A stretch of 64,000 nucleotides of DNA, from positions 1-64,000 of the forward strand of contig CALXRU010000005.1 in NCBI GenBank assembly GCA_944390935.1. Direction: 5' to 3'. Position numbers and translations under genes: made by a program. Below the pieces are notes generated by a model. The model did no database searches and was not told where the DNA came from. It saw only the letters and a list, made by a program, of their open reading frames with translations. Source of the DNA: Acidaminococcaceae bacterium (GTDB lineage: Bacteria; Bacillota; Negativicutes; Acidaminococcales; Acidaminococcaceae). How positions within the stretch are numbered: the stretch's first letter is position 1; every line of letters begins with the position of its first letter. This document shows, piece after piece, positions 39,238 through 47,274 of the stretch.

Positions 39238-40458
39238 TCAGTCAATCAGTAAACGGTAGTATTTCTTTTTGCCCTTGCGGATAAGCAGGCTCTTTTCAGC
39301 GTCGAACATTTCCGGCGCCAGCTGCATTTCAGCGTCGCTGACAGCGGTATCGCCGATATAAAGGCCGCCCTGCTGCACCATCTGCCTTGCTTCGCGTTTG
39401 CTGCTGAACACTTTGGCAGCAGTCAGAACGTCAATCAGTTTGGCGCTTGCCTGTTCAGCCGTCAGGTTAATGGTCGGCACGTCGGTCATGGCACCGCCGC
39501 CGCCAAAAAGTGCTTCGGCCGCCTGTTTTGCTTTTTCGGCTTCCGCTTCGCCGTGTACAAGTTTGGTAACTTCGTAAGCCAGTACCTTTTTGGCTTCGTT
39601 AATAGCAGAATCCTTCAGGCTGCCAAGACGGCGTACTTCGTCCATCGGCAGGAAGGTTAAGAGCGCTAAGCAGTTTTCAACATCGCTGTCGTCAACATTG
39701 CGCCAGTACTGATAAAAATCATACGGGCTGGTTTTTTCCGGGTCAAGCCACAGCGCGCCTTTTTCCGTTTTGCCCATCTTGCGGCCGTCGCTGGTAGTCA
39801 AAAGCTTGCAGGTCATGCAAAAAGCAGGTTTCTGCTCCTTGCGGCGGATAAGTTCCACGCCTGCCAGCATGTTGGACCACTGGTCGTCGCCGCCCATTTC
39901 CATTACGCAGCCGTATTTTTTATTCAGCGTCCAGAAATCGTACGCCTGCATAATCATATAGTTAAATTCAAAGAAGGATAAGCCGCGTTCCAGACGTTTT
40001 TTAAAGCATTCTGCCGTCAGCATGCGGTTAACGGAAAAATGCACGCCCACTTCGCGCAGCAGTTTAATATAGTTTAAATCAAGCAGCCAGTCGGCGTTAT
40101 TGACCATAATCGCTTTGTCGTCCGTAAAATCAATAAAACGGCTCATCTGCTTTTTAAAGCAAGCAATGTTGTGCGCAATAAATTCCGGCGTCAGCATTTT
40201 GCGCATTTCATCCTTGCCGCTCGGGTCGCCAACCATGCCGGTGCCGCCGCCCAAAAGCACAATCGGGCGGTGCCCCGCTTTTTGCATGTGGCTCATTGCC
40301 ATCAGGGCGATAAAATGGCCGACATGCAGGCTGTCTGCCGTCGGATCAAAACCGATATAAAAAGTGATTTTCTCCTTTTCGAGAAGTTCACGGATTTCTT
40401 CTTCGTGCGACATTTGTTTTAAAAAGCCGCGTTCTTGCAGAACGTCAAAAACTGACAT
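39238..40458 (-). CDS. tyrS: Tyrosyl-tRNA synthetase
   Basis: Class I synthetase, 406 residues. HIGH-equivalent HVGHFIALM, tyrosine pocket around [10 protein letters not shown] ([10 protein letters not shown]), KMSKS-equivalent KMGKT, and a C-terminal S4 RNA-binding domain ([18 protein letters not shown]). The start at 40458 lies seven bases after GGAGG; a 19-codon open extension upstream runs through promoter and terminator sequence and is not coding. No T-box leader is present. Confidence 0.96.
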   Translation of the reverse strand: MSVFDVLQERGFLKQMSHEEEIRELLEKEKITFYIGFDPTADSLHVGHFIALMAMSHMQKAGHRPIVLLGGGTGMVGDPSGKDEMRKMLTPEFIAHNIACFKKQMSRFIDFTDDKAIMVNNADWLLDLNYIKLLREVGVHFSVNRMLTAECFKKRLERGLSFFEFNYMIMQAYDFWTLNKKYGCVMEMGGDDQWSNMLAGVELIRRKEQKPAFCMTCKLLTTSDGRKMGKTEKGALWLDPEKTSPYDFYQYWRNVDDSDVENCLALLTFLPMDEVRRLGSLKDSAINEAKKVLAYEVTKLVHGEAEAEKAKQAAEALFGGGGAMTDVPTINLTAEQASAKLIDVLTAAKVFSSKREARQMVQQGGLYIGDTAVSDAEMQLAPEMFDAEKSLLIRKGKKKYYRLLID

Positions 40459-40485
40459 CAATCTTCCTCCAGTCCAAATAAAAAA

Positions 40486-40525
40486 TCGCATTAAGCCATA
40501 ATATATATTATACAACTTAATGCGA
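40486..40525 (-). terminator. Terminator of mscL
   Basis: A perfect 10-bp stem TCGCATTAAG / CTTAATGCGA with an AT-rich 20-base loop and TTTTTTATTTGG after it on the minus strand. The loop contains the -10 box of the tyrS promoter. Confidence 0.85.
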
Positions 40526-40535
40526 CTATTGGCAA
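40507..40535 (-). promoter_or_regulatory. Promoter of tyrS, nested in the mscL terminator
   Basis: Minus-strand TTGCCA (40530-40535), 17 bases, TATAAT (40507-40512). The -35 box lies between the mscL stop and the hairpin. The spacer covers the first hairpin arm, and the -10 box is in the loop. Confidence 0.75.
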
Positions 40536-40538
40536 ATT

Positions 40539-40970
40539 TTACAGTTCGGAAGTGCAGTGTGGGCAGCGGGTTGCGTCATCGGCAATCGGCTGACGGCAGA
40601 ACGGGCACAGTCTCGGTTCCGGTTCCGGAGCCGGTTTCGGGCGGAAACGGTTGATTTGTTTAATTACAATAAATACGGAAAATGCAATGATCAAAAAGTT
40701 AATAACGGTATTGATGAACAAACCGTAGGACAGTACCGGGGCACCTGCATCGGCTGCTGCTTTCAGGGAAGCGTAATCTTTGCCGTCCAGCGCGATGAAC
40801 AGATTGGAAAAGTCAATTTTGCCAATCATCATGCCCAGCGGCGGCATAATTATGTTGTTTACCAACGAAGTGGTAATCTGCCCGAAGGCACCGCCTATTA
40901 CAACACCTATTGCCATGTCCAGTACGTTGCCGCGAACGGCGAAATCCTTAAACTCGTTATAAAAACTCAT
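40539..40970 (-). CDS. mscL: Large-conductance mechanosensitive channel MscL with C-terminal zinc ribbon
   Basis: Osmotic safety valve. Residues 1-110 are a standard Msc[25 protein letters not shown] start ([14 protein letters not shown]), two transmembrane helices and a periplasmic loop. The usual C-terminal helix is followed by a Pro/Glu linker and a zinc-ribbon motif CPFC-x10-CPHC (about residues 122-139). Total 143 residues. AGGAG precedes the ATG. Confidence 0.95.
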   Translation of the reverse strand: MSFYNEFKDFAVRGNVLDMAIGVVIGGAFGQITTSLVNNIIMPPLGMMIGKIDFSNLFIALDGKDYASLKAAADAGAPVLSYGLFINTVINFLIIAFSVFIVIKQINRFRPKPAPEPEPRLCPFCRQPIADDATRCPHCTSEL

Positions 40971-41003
40971 TTTTTCAACTCCTGTTTAAATTTTTGATGA
41001 TAT

Positions 41004-41033
41004 ATTGTATCTTATATTTATGGTTTTTGTCAA
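41004..41033 (-). promoter_or_regulatory. Promoter of mscL
   Basis: Minus-strand TTGACA (41028-41033), 18 bases, TACAAT (41004-41009). It stands back to back with the next plus-strand promoter, with 11 bases between the two -35 boxes. Confidence 0.8.
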
Positions 41034-41044
41034 GAATGAAACAC

Positions 41045-41073
41045 TTGACGATGTTACGGCAATAAACTATAAT
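41045..41073 (+). promoter_or_regulatory. Promoter of the DnaA_N-like gene
   Basis: TTGACG (41045-41050), 17 bases, TATAAT (41068-41073). Confidence 0.85.
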
Positions 41074-41104
41074 AAAGTTTGTAAAAGCTAAAGGAGGAAG
41101 AACA

Positions 41105-41440
41105 ATGAGAGATGATCTGGTAGTACCGGGCGAACACGAAGAAGACTTTGTCCTGGCAAGGGATGCCAAAGTCGTTACCGTTCCATTTTCGCCTTTGGAA
41201 TTACGTATGTCTAAAGAAAAACCTTATCTGATGGAAGGCCTGGCAAAATTAAAGGAAAAACTCGGCCAGGACGATTTTAAACGCCTCATCAGCAAGGTTC
41301 ACAATATTAACCTCAGCGGCGACAGAATTTTAATCGTTGCCGAAAGCGAACTGCACCGCACCAACATTGAACGCGAATGCCTGCAGCACATTGCCGAAGC
41401 ATTTAACGTCAAATTCATCCGCGTTGTGGTTGAAGGTTAA
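41105..41440 (+). CDS. Small protein of unknown function, possibly DnaA N-terminal-domain-like
   Basis: 111 residues, no signal peptide or membrane segment. AAAGGAGG precedes the ATG and a strong promoter is in front, so it is a real gene. Residues 42-110 ([18 protein letters not shown], then [19 protein letters not shown]) follow the pattern of the DnaA N-terminal domain that binds helicase loaders: a helix, a beta-strand with hydrophobic alternation, then helices. There is no AAA+ or DNA-binding domain. The assignment is weak and rests on pattern only. Confidence 0.6.
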   Translation: MRDDLVVPGEHEEDFVLARDAKVVTVPFSPLELRMSKEKPYLMEGLAKLKEKLGQDDFKRLISKVHNINLSGDRILIVAESELHRTNIERECLQHIAEAFNVKFIRVVVEG

Positions 41441-41458
41441 AATTTTTTTAAAAAGTTG

Positions 41459-41487
41459 TTGACAAATCGTTAAAAATTCTCTATAAT
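41459..41487 (+). promoter_or_regulatory. Promoter of tRNA-Pro
   Basis: TTGACA (41459-41464), 17 bases, TATAAT (41482-41487); both boxes are consensus. It begins 19 bases after the preceding stop codon. Confidence 0.9.
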
Positions 41488-41516
41488 ACATTTTGTTGCA
41501 GTAAGTAACACCCAGT

Positions 41517-41593
41517 CGGGGCGTGGCGCAGTTTGGTAGCGCGCTTGTTTCGGGTACAAGAGGCCGTGAGTTCGAATCTCGCCGCCCCGACCA
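41517..41593 (+). tRNA. tRNA-Pro(CGG)
   Basis: 77 bases with encoded CCA. The acceptor CGGGGCG pairs with CGCCCCG, anticodon stem CTTGT/ACAAG encloses the loop TTCGGGT with anticodon CGG, and the T-loop is TTCGAAT. It reads CCG codons. Confidence 0.96.
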
Positions 41594-41606
41594 ATTAAAA
41601 CATCAG

Positions 41607-41633
41607 CCGCAGAAATCAATCTGCGGTTTTTTT
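41607..41633 (+). terminator. Terminator of tRNA-Pro
   Basis: Stem CCGCAG / CTGCGG with an eight-base loop and seven T. Confidence 0.9.
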
Positions 41634-41707
41634 ATGCCCATTTTTAAAGCAGCACGCTTTTTACAACAATTTTTCGCGCTTTGGCGCAGATAAAATGCAC
41701 AAAAATA

Positions 41708-41735
41708 TTGCATTAGCCTGCGTTAGTAGTATAAT
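41708..41735 (+). promoter_or_regulatory. Promoter of the DUF2939-like gene
   Basis: TTGCAT (41708-41713), 16 bases, TATAAT (41730-41735). Confidence 0.65.
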
Positions 41736-41775
41736 ATTGACAGTGAAAAAGTTTTTTTATTTGGGAGGGTCTTCT

Positions 41776-42819
41776 TTGAACGATAAATTTAAAAAAATCG
41801 TAGCCGTACTGGCGACGCTTGCGGTTTTGGCAGGCGGCTGGTACTTTTTTTACTGGCTTAAATCTCCGCAGCATTCCGTTACGCTGATTGCCGACGCTGT
41901 TCGCCAGCACGATTTAAAAACCTTTGAAAAGCATGTTGATATGGATACGTTATACAGCCACGCATACGACGATGTGGTTGCCGTAACCTTCGGAGCAGAT
42001 AAGGATGCCAACCCGATTATTGTCGCCATTGTAAAAGGCATTAAAGGGCTTGCAGTGCCTTTGCTGGAAAACGAAACCCGCAGCTACATTATGCACGGCG
42101 ACAAGCCGGAAAACGAAACCGAAGCGCAGCAACAGGTTGCTCCCGGCAGTGAAAGTGGTGCAGAAATTGTCGATAACCTGAAAGACCGTACCGGCTTTGG
42201 CGCTTTAAAATTTGATGGCGTAGAAAGCAGTGACGTTGACGGCGAAACAGCGATTGTCGGTATTAAACTGCACGATGAAAACTTAAACCGCGATTTTGTT
42301 TTAAAAATTAAAATGCAGCAGTTGGATGACGGTTTGTGGCGTTTGCTGCAAATAACCAATTTACAGGATTTTATGCAGCAGCGTGAAGCCGCCGTTAAAG
42401 ACAAACTTGCAGAACTTAACAAACCTATTGCAGAACAGATTGCCCAAAACGTGCAGCTTGATAAAAACCTTTTGCAAATCACTTCCGTACACTACTCCGC
42501 CATTATCCGCATGCTGGAAAGCGAATTAACTTTAACCAATACCTCCGGCAAAAACATCAACTATATTGCCGGTATGCTTGAATTATACGGCGATGACGGC
42601 CGGATTTTTTACAGCGGCAGCTTCGCCAGCAATTCCGTATTGCAAAACGGCGCCAATAAACTTTACAAATTTGATTTTGAACTTAACCCCTACGTCAACG
42701 AAGACGCTCAGGTCATCAACAGCGACCTTACTAAAATCAAATGGAACGCCTACTTAACAAACGTCGCCTTCGACGACGGTACCTCGCTGGATTACCTTAC
42801 GGCTTTGCCGGAGAAATAA
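41776..42819 (+). CDS. Membrane-anchored DUF2939-like protein
   Basis: 347 residues from a TTG start placed by GGGAGGG six bases upstream; the frame is open 27 codons further, but that part overlaps the promoter. One transmembrane helix near the N-terminus (about residues 9-25) is followed by an outer domain starting SPQHSVTLIADAVRQHDLKTFEKHVDMDTL, in pieces typical of DUF2939 (AVRQHDLKTFEKHVD). The remainder resembles no enzyme. Function unknown. Confidence 0.75.
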   Translation: MNDKFKKIVAVLATLAVLAGGWYFFYWLKSPQHSVTLIADAVRQHDLKTFEKHVDMDTLYSHAYDDVVAVTFGADKDANPIIVAIVKGIKGLAVPLLENETRSYIMHGDKPENETEAQQQVAPGSESGAEIVDNLKDRTGFGALKFDGVESSDVDGETAIVGIKLHDENLNRDFVLKIKMQQLDDGLWRLLQITNLQDFMQQREAAVKDKLAELNKPIAEQIAQNVQLDKNLLQITSVHYSAIIRMLESELTLTNTSGKNINYIAGMLELYGDDGRIFYSGSFASNSVLQNGANKLYKFDFELNPYVNEDAQVINSDLTKIKWNAYLTNVAFDDGTSLDYLTALPEK

Positions 42820-42830
42820 ATTAGATAAGC

Positions 42831-42864
42831 AAAAACGGAGCACATGATTGTGCTCCGTTTTTTT
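42831..42864. terminator. Bidirectional terminator
   Basis: A 14-bp stem AAAAACGGAGCACA / TGTGCTCCGTTTTT with a four-base loop between the converging DUF2939-like gene and the dehydrogenase operon. Confidence 0.93.
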
Positions 42865-42879
42865 ATTGCTATTTTTATC

Positions 42880-43848
42880 TTATCCTTTTACTTCCGCAGG
42901 CAAAGGTTCACCTTTTAAACCCGCGATAATGTTTTCCGCCGCCAGTTTTGCCATAGCATCGCGCGTTTCCACGGTTGATGTAGCAATGTGTGGCGTTACG
43001 GTAATGTTCTCAAGCGTCAGCAGCTTGTGGTCGCCGGGCAGTGGTTCCGGGTCGGTAACATCCAGCGCGGCGTAAGCAACTTTTTTGCTTGCCAACGCTT
43101 CGTACAGCGCGTCCGTGTCCACAATTTTGCCGCGGGCAATATTGATAAAACGCACGCCCTGCTTCATGGCGTCAAACTGCTCTTTGCCGAACATTCCTTT
43201 TGTTTCAGGCGTCAGCGGCACGGTTACAAGTATAAAATCCGCCGTCTTTAACAGCTCATCAAAACTTACATAGCTTGCGCCCAAAGCAGCGTCATCCGTG
43301 CGGCGGTGACGGTTGTGGTAAATAGCTCGCATATCGCTTGCCAAAGCGCGTTTAACAACCCTGCTGCCGATATCGCCCATACCGACGATGCCCAGCGTTT
43401 TGCCAGCCAAATCCACGCCAAAGCCCAAGCCTTTGCGCTCGCCCCATCTGCCGCTTTCCACATGCTGCCAGCCGCGTGCAATTTTACGGGCGCTGTCAAT
43501 AATCAACCCGTAGGCTAAATCCGCCACGGCGGGAGAAAGCACGCGCGGTGTATTGCCAACCTTAATGCCGCGCGCATGGCAAGCAGCGATGTCGATATTG
43601 TCGTAACCGACGGAAGCCTGCGCAATGACTTTTAATTTAGGCGCTTTTGCCAGAAGTTCGTCATTAATTTTTATGTTGCCAATGGAATACAAAGCATCCG
43701 CCTGCGCCAGCCAGCCGTCAAAAATATCCGCCGGGGTACGCCCGCCTTCCTTCCATGCCAGCAGATTGGTTTCGGCGTCCAGCAGGTCAAACGCCGTTTG
43801 GCGCAGCTTGCCGCTGGTTACTACCGTCATCTGTTTTAAATCTGCCAT
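42880..43848 (-). CDS. D-isomer-specific 2-hydroxyacid dehydrogenase (glyoxylate/hydroxypyruvate reductase type)
   Basis: NAD(P)H-dependent reduction of a 2-oxoacid. 322 residues: catalytic-domain strand ASVGYDNIDIAACHARGI, Rossmann motif GIVGMGDIGSRV, substrate Arg in NIARGKIVDTDAL, and the catalytic His in TPHIATSTVETRDAM. It is closest to the GyaR/GRHPR branch by pattern; the true substrate is uncertain. It is the last gene of an operon with a glyoxalase and a DUF456 protein. Confidence 0.88.
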   Translation of the reverse strand: MADLKQMTVVTSGKLRQTAFDLLDAETNLLAWKEGGRTPADIFDGWLAQADALYSIGNIKINDELLAKAPKLKVIAQASVGYDNIDIAACHARGIKVGNTPRVLSPAVADLAYGLIIDSARKIARGWQHVESGRWGERKGLGFGVDLAGKTLGIVGMGDIGSRVVKRALASDMRAIYHNRHRRTDDAALGASYVSFDELLKTADFILVTVPLTPETKGMFGKEQFDAMKQGVRFINIARGKIVDTDALYEALASKKVAYAALDVTDPEPLPGDHKLLTLENITVTPHIATSTVETRDAMAKLAAENIIAGLKGEPLPAEVKG

Positions 43849-43860
43849 ATTTTCACATCC

Positions 43861-44250
43861 TTATTTTCTTAAAGGCAGCGGCGGCAAGATTTCGATCCAG
43901 TACCCATCAGGGTCGGCGATGAAATAAATGCCCATTTTTTCGTTTTCGTAAACTACGCAGCCCATTTCTTTGTGTTTGGCGTGCGCTGCTTCATAATCTT
44001 TAGCCATAAATGCCAGATGAAATTCGTTGTCGCCAAGGTTGTAAGGCTCTTTGCGGTCGCGCAGCCAGGTAAGCTCCAGTTCAAAATTGGATTCGCCGTC
44101 ACCGAGATATACTAAAATAAAGCTGCCGTCTTCAGCAGTGATGCGCCTTACTTCCTTCAAGCCCAGCGCTTCTTCGTAAAAATACATGCTTCTTCCCAGT
44201 TCGAGCACGTTAAAATTGTTGTGCACGAATTTAAATTTCAACTTATCCAT
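43861..44250 (-). CDS. gloA: Lactoylglutathione lyase-like VOC protein
   Basis: 129 residues of the vicinal-oxygen-chelate fold. The four metal ligands of glyoxalase I can be placed at H10, E59, H78 and E120, with the closing motif IADPDGYWIEIL. It probably detoxifies methylglyoxal as a thiol adduct, though a thiol other than glutathione may be used. AGGAGG precedes the ATG. Co-transcribed with its neighbours. Confidence 0.88.
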   Translation of the reverse strand: MDKLKFKFVHNNFNVLELGRSMYFYEEALGLKEVRRITAEDGSFILVYLGDGESNFELELTWLRDRKEPYNLGDNEFHLAFMAKDYEAAHAKHKEMGCVVYENEKMGIYFIADPDGYWIEILPPLPLRK

Positions 44251-44260
44251 GCTTTCCTCC

Positions 44261-44773
44261 TTATGTATTCAAAAAGATTTGCTTAACAAGCAGAATCGCC
44301 ATCGCCGCTGCGGCAACAACCTTGCCCACAATGGCAATAAATTGCAGCTTGGCAGCCTTCCACGCCAGCTCAAAAGCGTCGTCGCAGTCCATGGTTTGCG
44401 AATATTCATACACAAACGCCATGACAAACGAGCCCATTGCGCCGCCCAAAACGCTGCCGAACACCGGGAACACGCCCGTGCCGAGCACCGCGCCGATGAA
44501 GGTGCCGATGCCAATCAGGCCAACCACGCTCCACGGCAGTTTATGCCTGCGGATGCCGAAAAACGATACTACAAACTCCCATAATTCACCAAAAACATAA
44601 ATCAGCACCAACGCGGATAAAATGCGCCCGTCAAAATATTTTGCTTCGTCAAAACAGGCAAATCCTACCCCCGCCAAAAGCATCAGCGTGTTGCCAGGCA
44701 ATCCCACCAAAGTCAACAGCGGTCCGACAATTACAATCAGGGCTGCTGCCAATGCTTCCAAGAAATATTCCAT
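44261..44773 (-). CDS. DUF456 family membrane protein
   Basis: 170 residues with about five hydrophobic segments and Gly-rich helices (IGIGTFIGAVLGTGVFPVFG), as in DUF456. The start at 44773 lies six bases after AGGAGG; ten codons upstream are open but lack a site. First gene of the operon DUF456-gloA-dehydrogenase. Function unknown. Confidence 0.8.
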   Translation of the reverse strand: MEYFLEALAAALIVIVGPLLTLVGLPGNTLMLLAGVGFACFDEAKYFDGRILSALVLIYVFGELWEFVVSFFGIRRHKLPWSVVGLIGIGTFIGAVLGTGVFPVFGSVLGGAMGSFVMAFVYEYSQTMDCDDAFELAWKAAKLQFIAIVGKVVAAAAMAILLVKQIFLNT

Positions 44774-44804
44774 AACCTGCCTCCTTATGTTAATCGCTGA
44801 CAAT

Positions 44805-44813
44805 ATTATAACA
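44805..44813 (-). promoter_or_regulatory. Extended -10 promoter of the DUF456 operon
   Basis: Minus-strand TGTTATAAT, an extended -10 element, lies about 30 bases before the DUF456 start. No good -35 box is present. Confidence 0.55.
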
Positions 44814-44909
44814 CAAACCGCGGCGTATTATCTTGTAAGTTTTGTGAATTATTGTTTTTAAGCCGTCAAAATGTTAAAATGTTTATAATAAATCTTTTAA
44901 GGAGCTTGT

Positions 44910-45974
44910 ATGGAACAGATTATTGAAATGTTAACGCCGTGGGTAAAACCGGTTATGGTTTTCTGCGGCTTTATGCTAGTACGCTATATTTACCGCACGG
45001 TGATACTGCGTTTTTTAATGCTTTTAAACAACAAAATGTCGTTTGAATACGGCGGCGATATTTTAGACGCTTTCGCCAAGCCGATTCACATTTATTTGTT
45101 CATCCTCGGCGTTTATGCGGCGCTGAACTGCTCGCCCATCACCTTCGTCACCGACCACCCTTCGATTGACAGGCTTTTGCGCAGCAGCTTTATTATCTGC
45201 ATTTTCTGGGGTATTTTCAACATCAGTGATATTACGCACGGTTTTGCGCTGCGACTTTTAACGCGCGCCGATATCCACATCGAAGAATCGCTGGCCAATA
45301 TTCTTTCCACCATGATGCGCATTTTGCTGGCCGTTATCGCCACGCTGATGGTTGCCAAGGAATGGAACTACGATATGAGCGGCCTGCTCGCCAGCTTGAG
45401 TATCGGTTCTTTGGCGCTGGCCTTTGCCGCCAAGGACGCTTTGGCCAACGTATTTGGCAGCTTCGTCATCATTCTGGATAAGCCTTTTAAAGTCGGCGAC
45501 TGGATATCCGCCAACGGCGTGGAAGGCACGGTAGAAAAAATTTCCTTCCGCAGTACCTGTATCCGTACTTTCCCGCAGGAGCTGGTGTATGTGCCGAACT
45601 CGCTGCTTTCCAACACGCCGATTATTAACTACACCAAGCGCGAAAAACGCCGCCTGGAATTTTTACTGGGCGTTACCTACGACACCACGCACGACCAGAT
45701 GCAGAAGCTTGTGGCTGATATCCGCAGCTACCTGCAAAGCAGCGAGCTGGTATACAACGATAACGTGATGGTTTACTTCCGCGATTATGCAGACAGCAGC
45801 CTGAATATTGTTATTATCTGCTACACCAAAGCCAGCGACACCGACGGCTATCTGGCGGCGCGCGAACAGATTAACCTTGATATTATGAAAATTCTGGAAG
45901 CTGACGGCGCAAGCTGTGCCTTCCCCAGCACCAGCGTTTATTTTGAAACGCCGCTTAAAACCGAAAATAAATAA
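44910..45974 (+). CDS. Small-conductance mechanosensitive channel (MscS family)
   Basis: 354 residues: four N-terminal hydrophobic segments, the pore helix region GLLASLSIGSLALAFAAKDALANVFG, in two parts (SIGSLALAFAAKDALANV), and the beta domain start FKVGDWISANGVEGTVEKI, with R-T-F-P and VPNSLL marks. It is larger than MscS of E. coli by one or two helices. AAGGAG precedes the ATG. Second osmotic valve in the window besides mscL. Confidence 0.92.
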   Translation: MEQIIEMLTPWVKPVMVFCGFMLVRYIYRTVILRFLMLLNNKMSFEYGGDILDAFAKPIHIYLFILGVYAALNCSPITFVTDHPSIDRLLRSSFIICIFWGIFNISDITHGFALRLLTRADIHIEESLANILSTMMRILLAVIATLMVAKEWNYDMSGLLASLSIGSLALAFAAKDALANVFGSFVIILDKPFKVGDWISANGVEGTVEKISFRSTCIRTFPQELVYVPNSLLSNTPIINYTKREKRRLEFLLGVTYDTTHDQMQKLVADIRSYLQSSELVYNDNVMVYFRDYADSSLNIVIICYTKASDTDGYLAAREQINLDIMKILEADGASCAFPSTSVYFETPLKTENK

Positions 45975-45989
45975 TTACACACCAAGTTT

Positions 45990-46024
45990 AAAAGGCAGCC
46001 TGCACATCAGCAAGCTGCCTTTTT
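45990..46024. terminator. Bidirectional terminator between mscS and rmuC
   Basis: Stem AAAAGGCAGC / GCTGCCTTTT with inner TGC/GCA pairing and A/T runs on both sides, between converging genes. Confidence 0.88.
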
Positions 46025-46031
46025 GTTGCGT

Positions 46032-47225
46032 TTAAAGTTTTTCTGTTTCATTATTTTCAATTTGCTCCTGCGGCTCGTCAAAATCATTTTCAAAGCTTTC
46101 TGCCTGATACAATTTTTTGTTAATCACGCGGCTGCGGCGTTCTGCCGCTTCAATATGCCCGCTGGCTTCCTGCAATTTTTTGCGCGTTTTATCAAGCAGC
46201 GCCGCAAAAACGGTAAAGTCCTGCTTGACACCGGCAATAATACGCCACACTTCGCCGGTGCGTTTTTCTATCGCCAAAGTGCGGAAGCCAACCTGCAAGC
46301 TGTTTAAAAGCGCCGCCAGCGTCGTCGGACCGGCCACGCACACGCGGTATTTGCGCTGTAATTCTTCCAACAGTCCGGTAATGTTCACCGCTTCGGCAAA
46401 AAGCCCTTCCGTCGGCAAATACATCACGGCAAAATCAGTGCTGTACGGTGGGCAGATGTATTTGCTGTTAATATCGGCGGCTTCGCTTTTAAAGCGTTTT
46501 TCAAGCTGCTTTAAAGCTGCGTCGGCAGCAGTGGCATCGGCGTTTTCGCGCGCTTCCAAAAGACGCTGGTAATCCTCCTGCGGAAACTTGGCGTCTACCG
46601 GCAGCCACACAGTCTGCTCACTTTTGCCCGGCAGCTTCAGCGCAAACTCCACGCGTTCCGCAGAACCGGGTTTAACAGCGACGTTTTCTGCGTACTGTTC
46701 CGGCGCAAGCATATCCTGCAGCAGCACTTTAAGCTGCATTTCGCCCCAAATGCCGCGGTTTTTAACATTGCTTAAAATGCGTTTTAAATCGCCAATGCCG
46801 CCCGCAAGGCTCTGCATTTCGCCTAATCCTCTATGCACTTCTTCAAGCCTCCGGCTGACAAGGCTGAAGCTTTCACCCAAACGGCGTTCCAAAGTTGCGT
46901 TTAATTTTTCATCGACGATAGCGCGGATTTGTTCTAAGTTTTTCTCGGTTGATGACCCGATTTTATCAAAGCGTTTATCAAGCTGCTCGCTTAACCTATC
47001 CGCCGCCGACTGGTTTTCCAATCGCGCTGCTCTCGCAAGTGTTGCCTGCTCATTGCGCAAATCACGCAAGCCTTCGTACATACGCCGCTCCGTCGCCTCA
47101 AACTGGCGGACAATCTCCAGCAAATCACTTTCATCTACAGCATTGCTGCGATTGCGGTACAGCACAGCCAAAACAACCAACTGCAAAACTATTATTAAAA
47201 TAAGTATTATCATCTTTAAATCCAT
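46032..47225 (-). CDS. rmuC: DNA recombination protein RmuC
   Basis: 397 residues. One N-terminal transmembrane helix (about 3-22) is followed by a long coiled coil (30-160) and the RmuC nuclease-like domain (NRGIWGEMQLKVLLQDML, VDAKFPQEDYQRLLEA, FAVMYLPTEGLFAEAV, RTLAIEKRTGEVW). It limits DNA inversions at short inverted repeats in E. coli. The ATG at 47225 lies seven bases after GAAAGG. The gene starts only 49 bases after the last CRISPR repeat and in the same direction, so array transcripts run into it. No convincing own promoter was found. Confidence 0.92.
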   Translation of the reverse strand: MDLKMIILILIIVLQLVVLAVLYRNRSNAVDESDLLEIVRQFEATERRMYEGLRDLRNEQATLARAARLENQSAADRLSEQLDKRFDKIGSSTEKNLEQIRAIVDEKLNATLERRLGESFSLVSRRLEEVHRGLGEMQSLAGGIGDLKRILSNVKNRGIWGEMQLKVLLQDMLAPEQYAENVAVKPGSAERVEFALKLPGKSEQTVWLPVDAKFPQEDYQRLLEARENADATAADAALKQLEKRFKSEAADINSKYICPPYSTDFAVMYLPTEGLFAEAVNITGLLEELQRKYRVCVAGPTTLAALLNSLQVGFRTLAIEKRTGEVWRIIAGVKQDFTVFAALLDKTRKKLQEASGHIEAAERRSRVINKKLYQAESFENDFDEPQEQIENNETEKL

Positions 47226-47274
47226 AGTTAAACCTTTCGTAAAATAAAAAAGTATCAAAATAAAAATTATCCAT

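Noticed and set aside
40459-40538. A T-box leader in front of tyrS.
   Set aside because: Only 80 bases separate tyrS from mscL, and they are filled by a terminator and promoter. No T-box sequence or specifier loop is visible.
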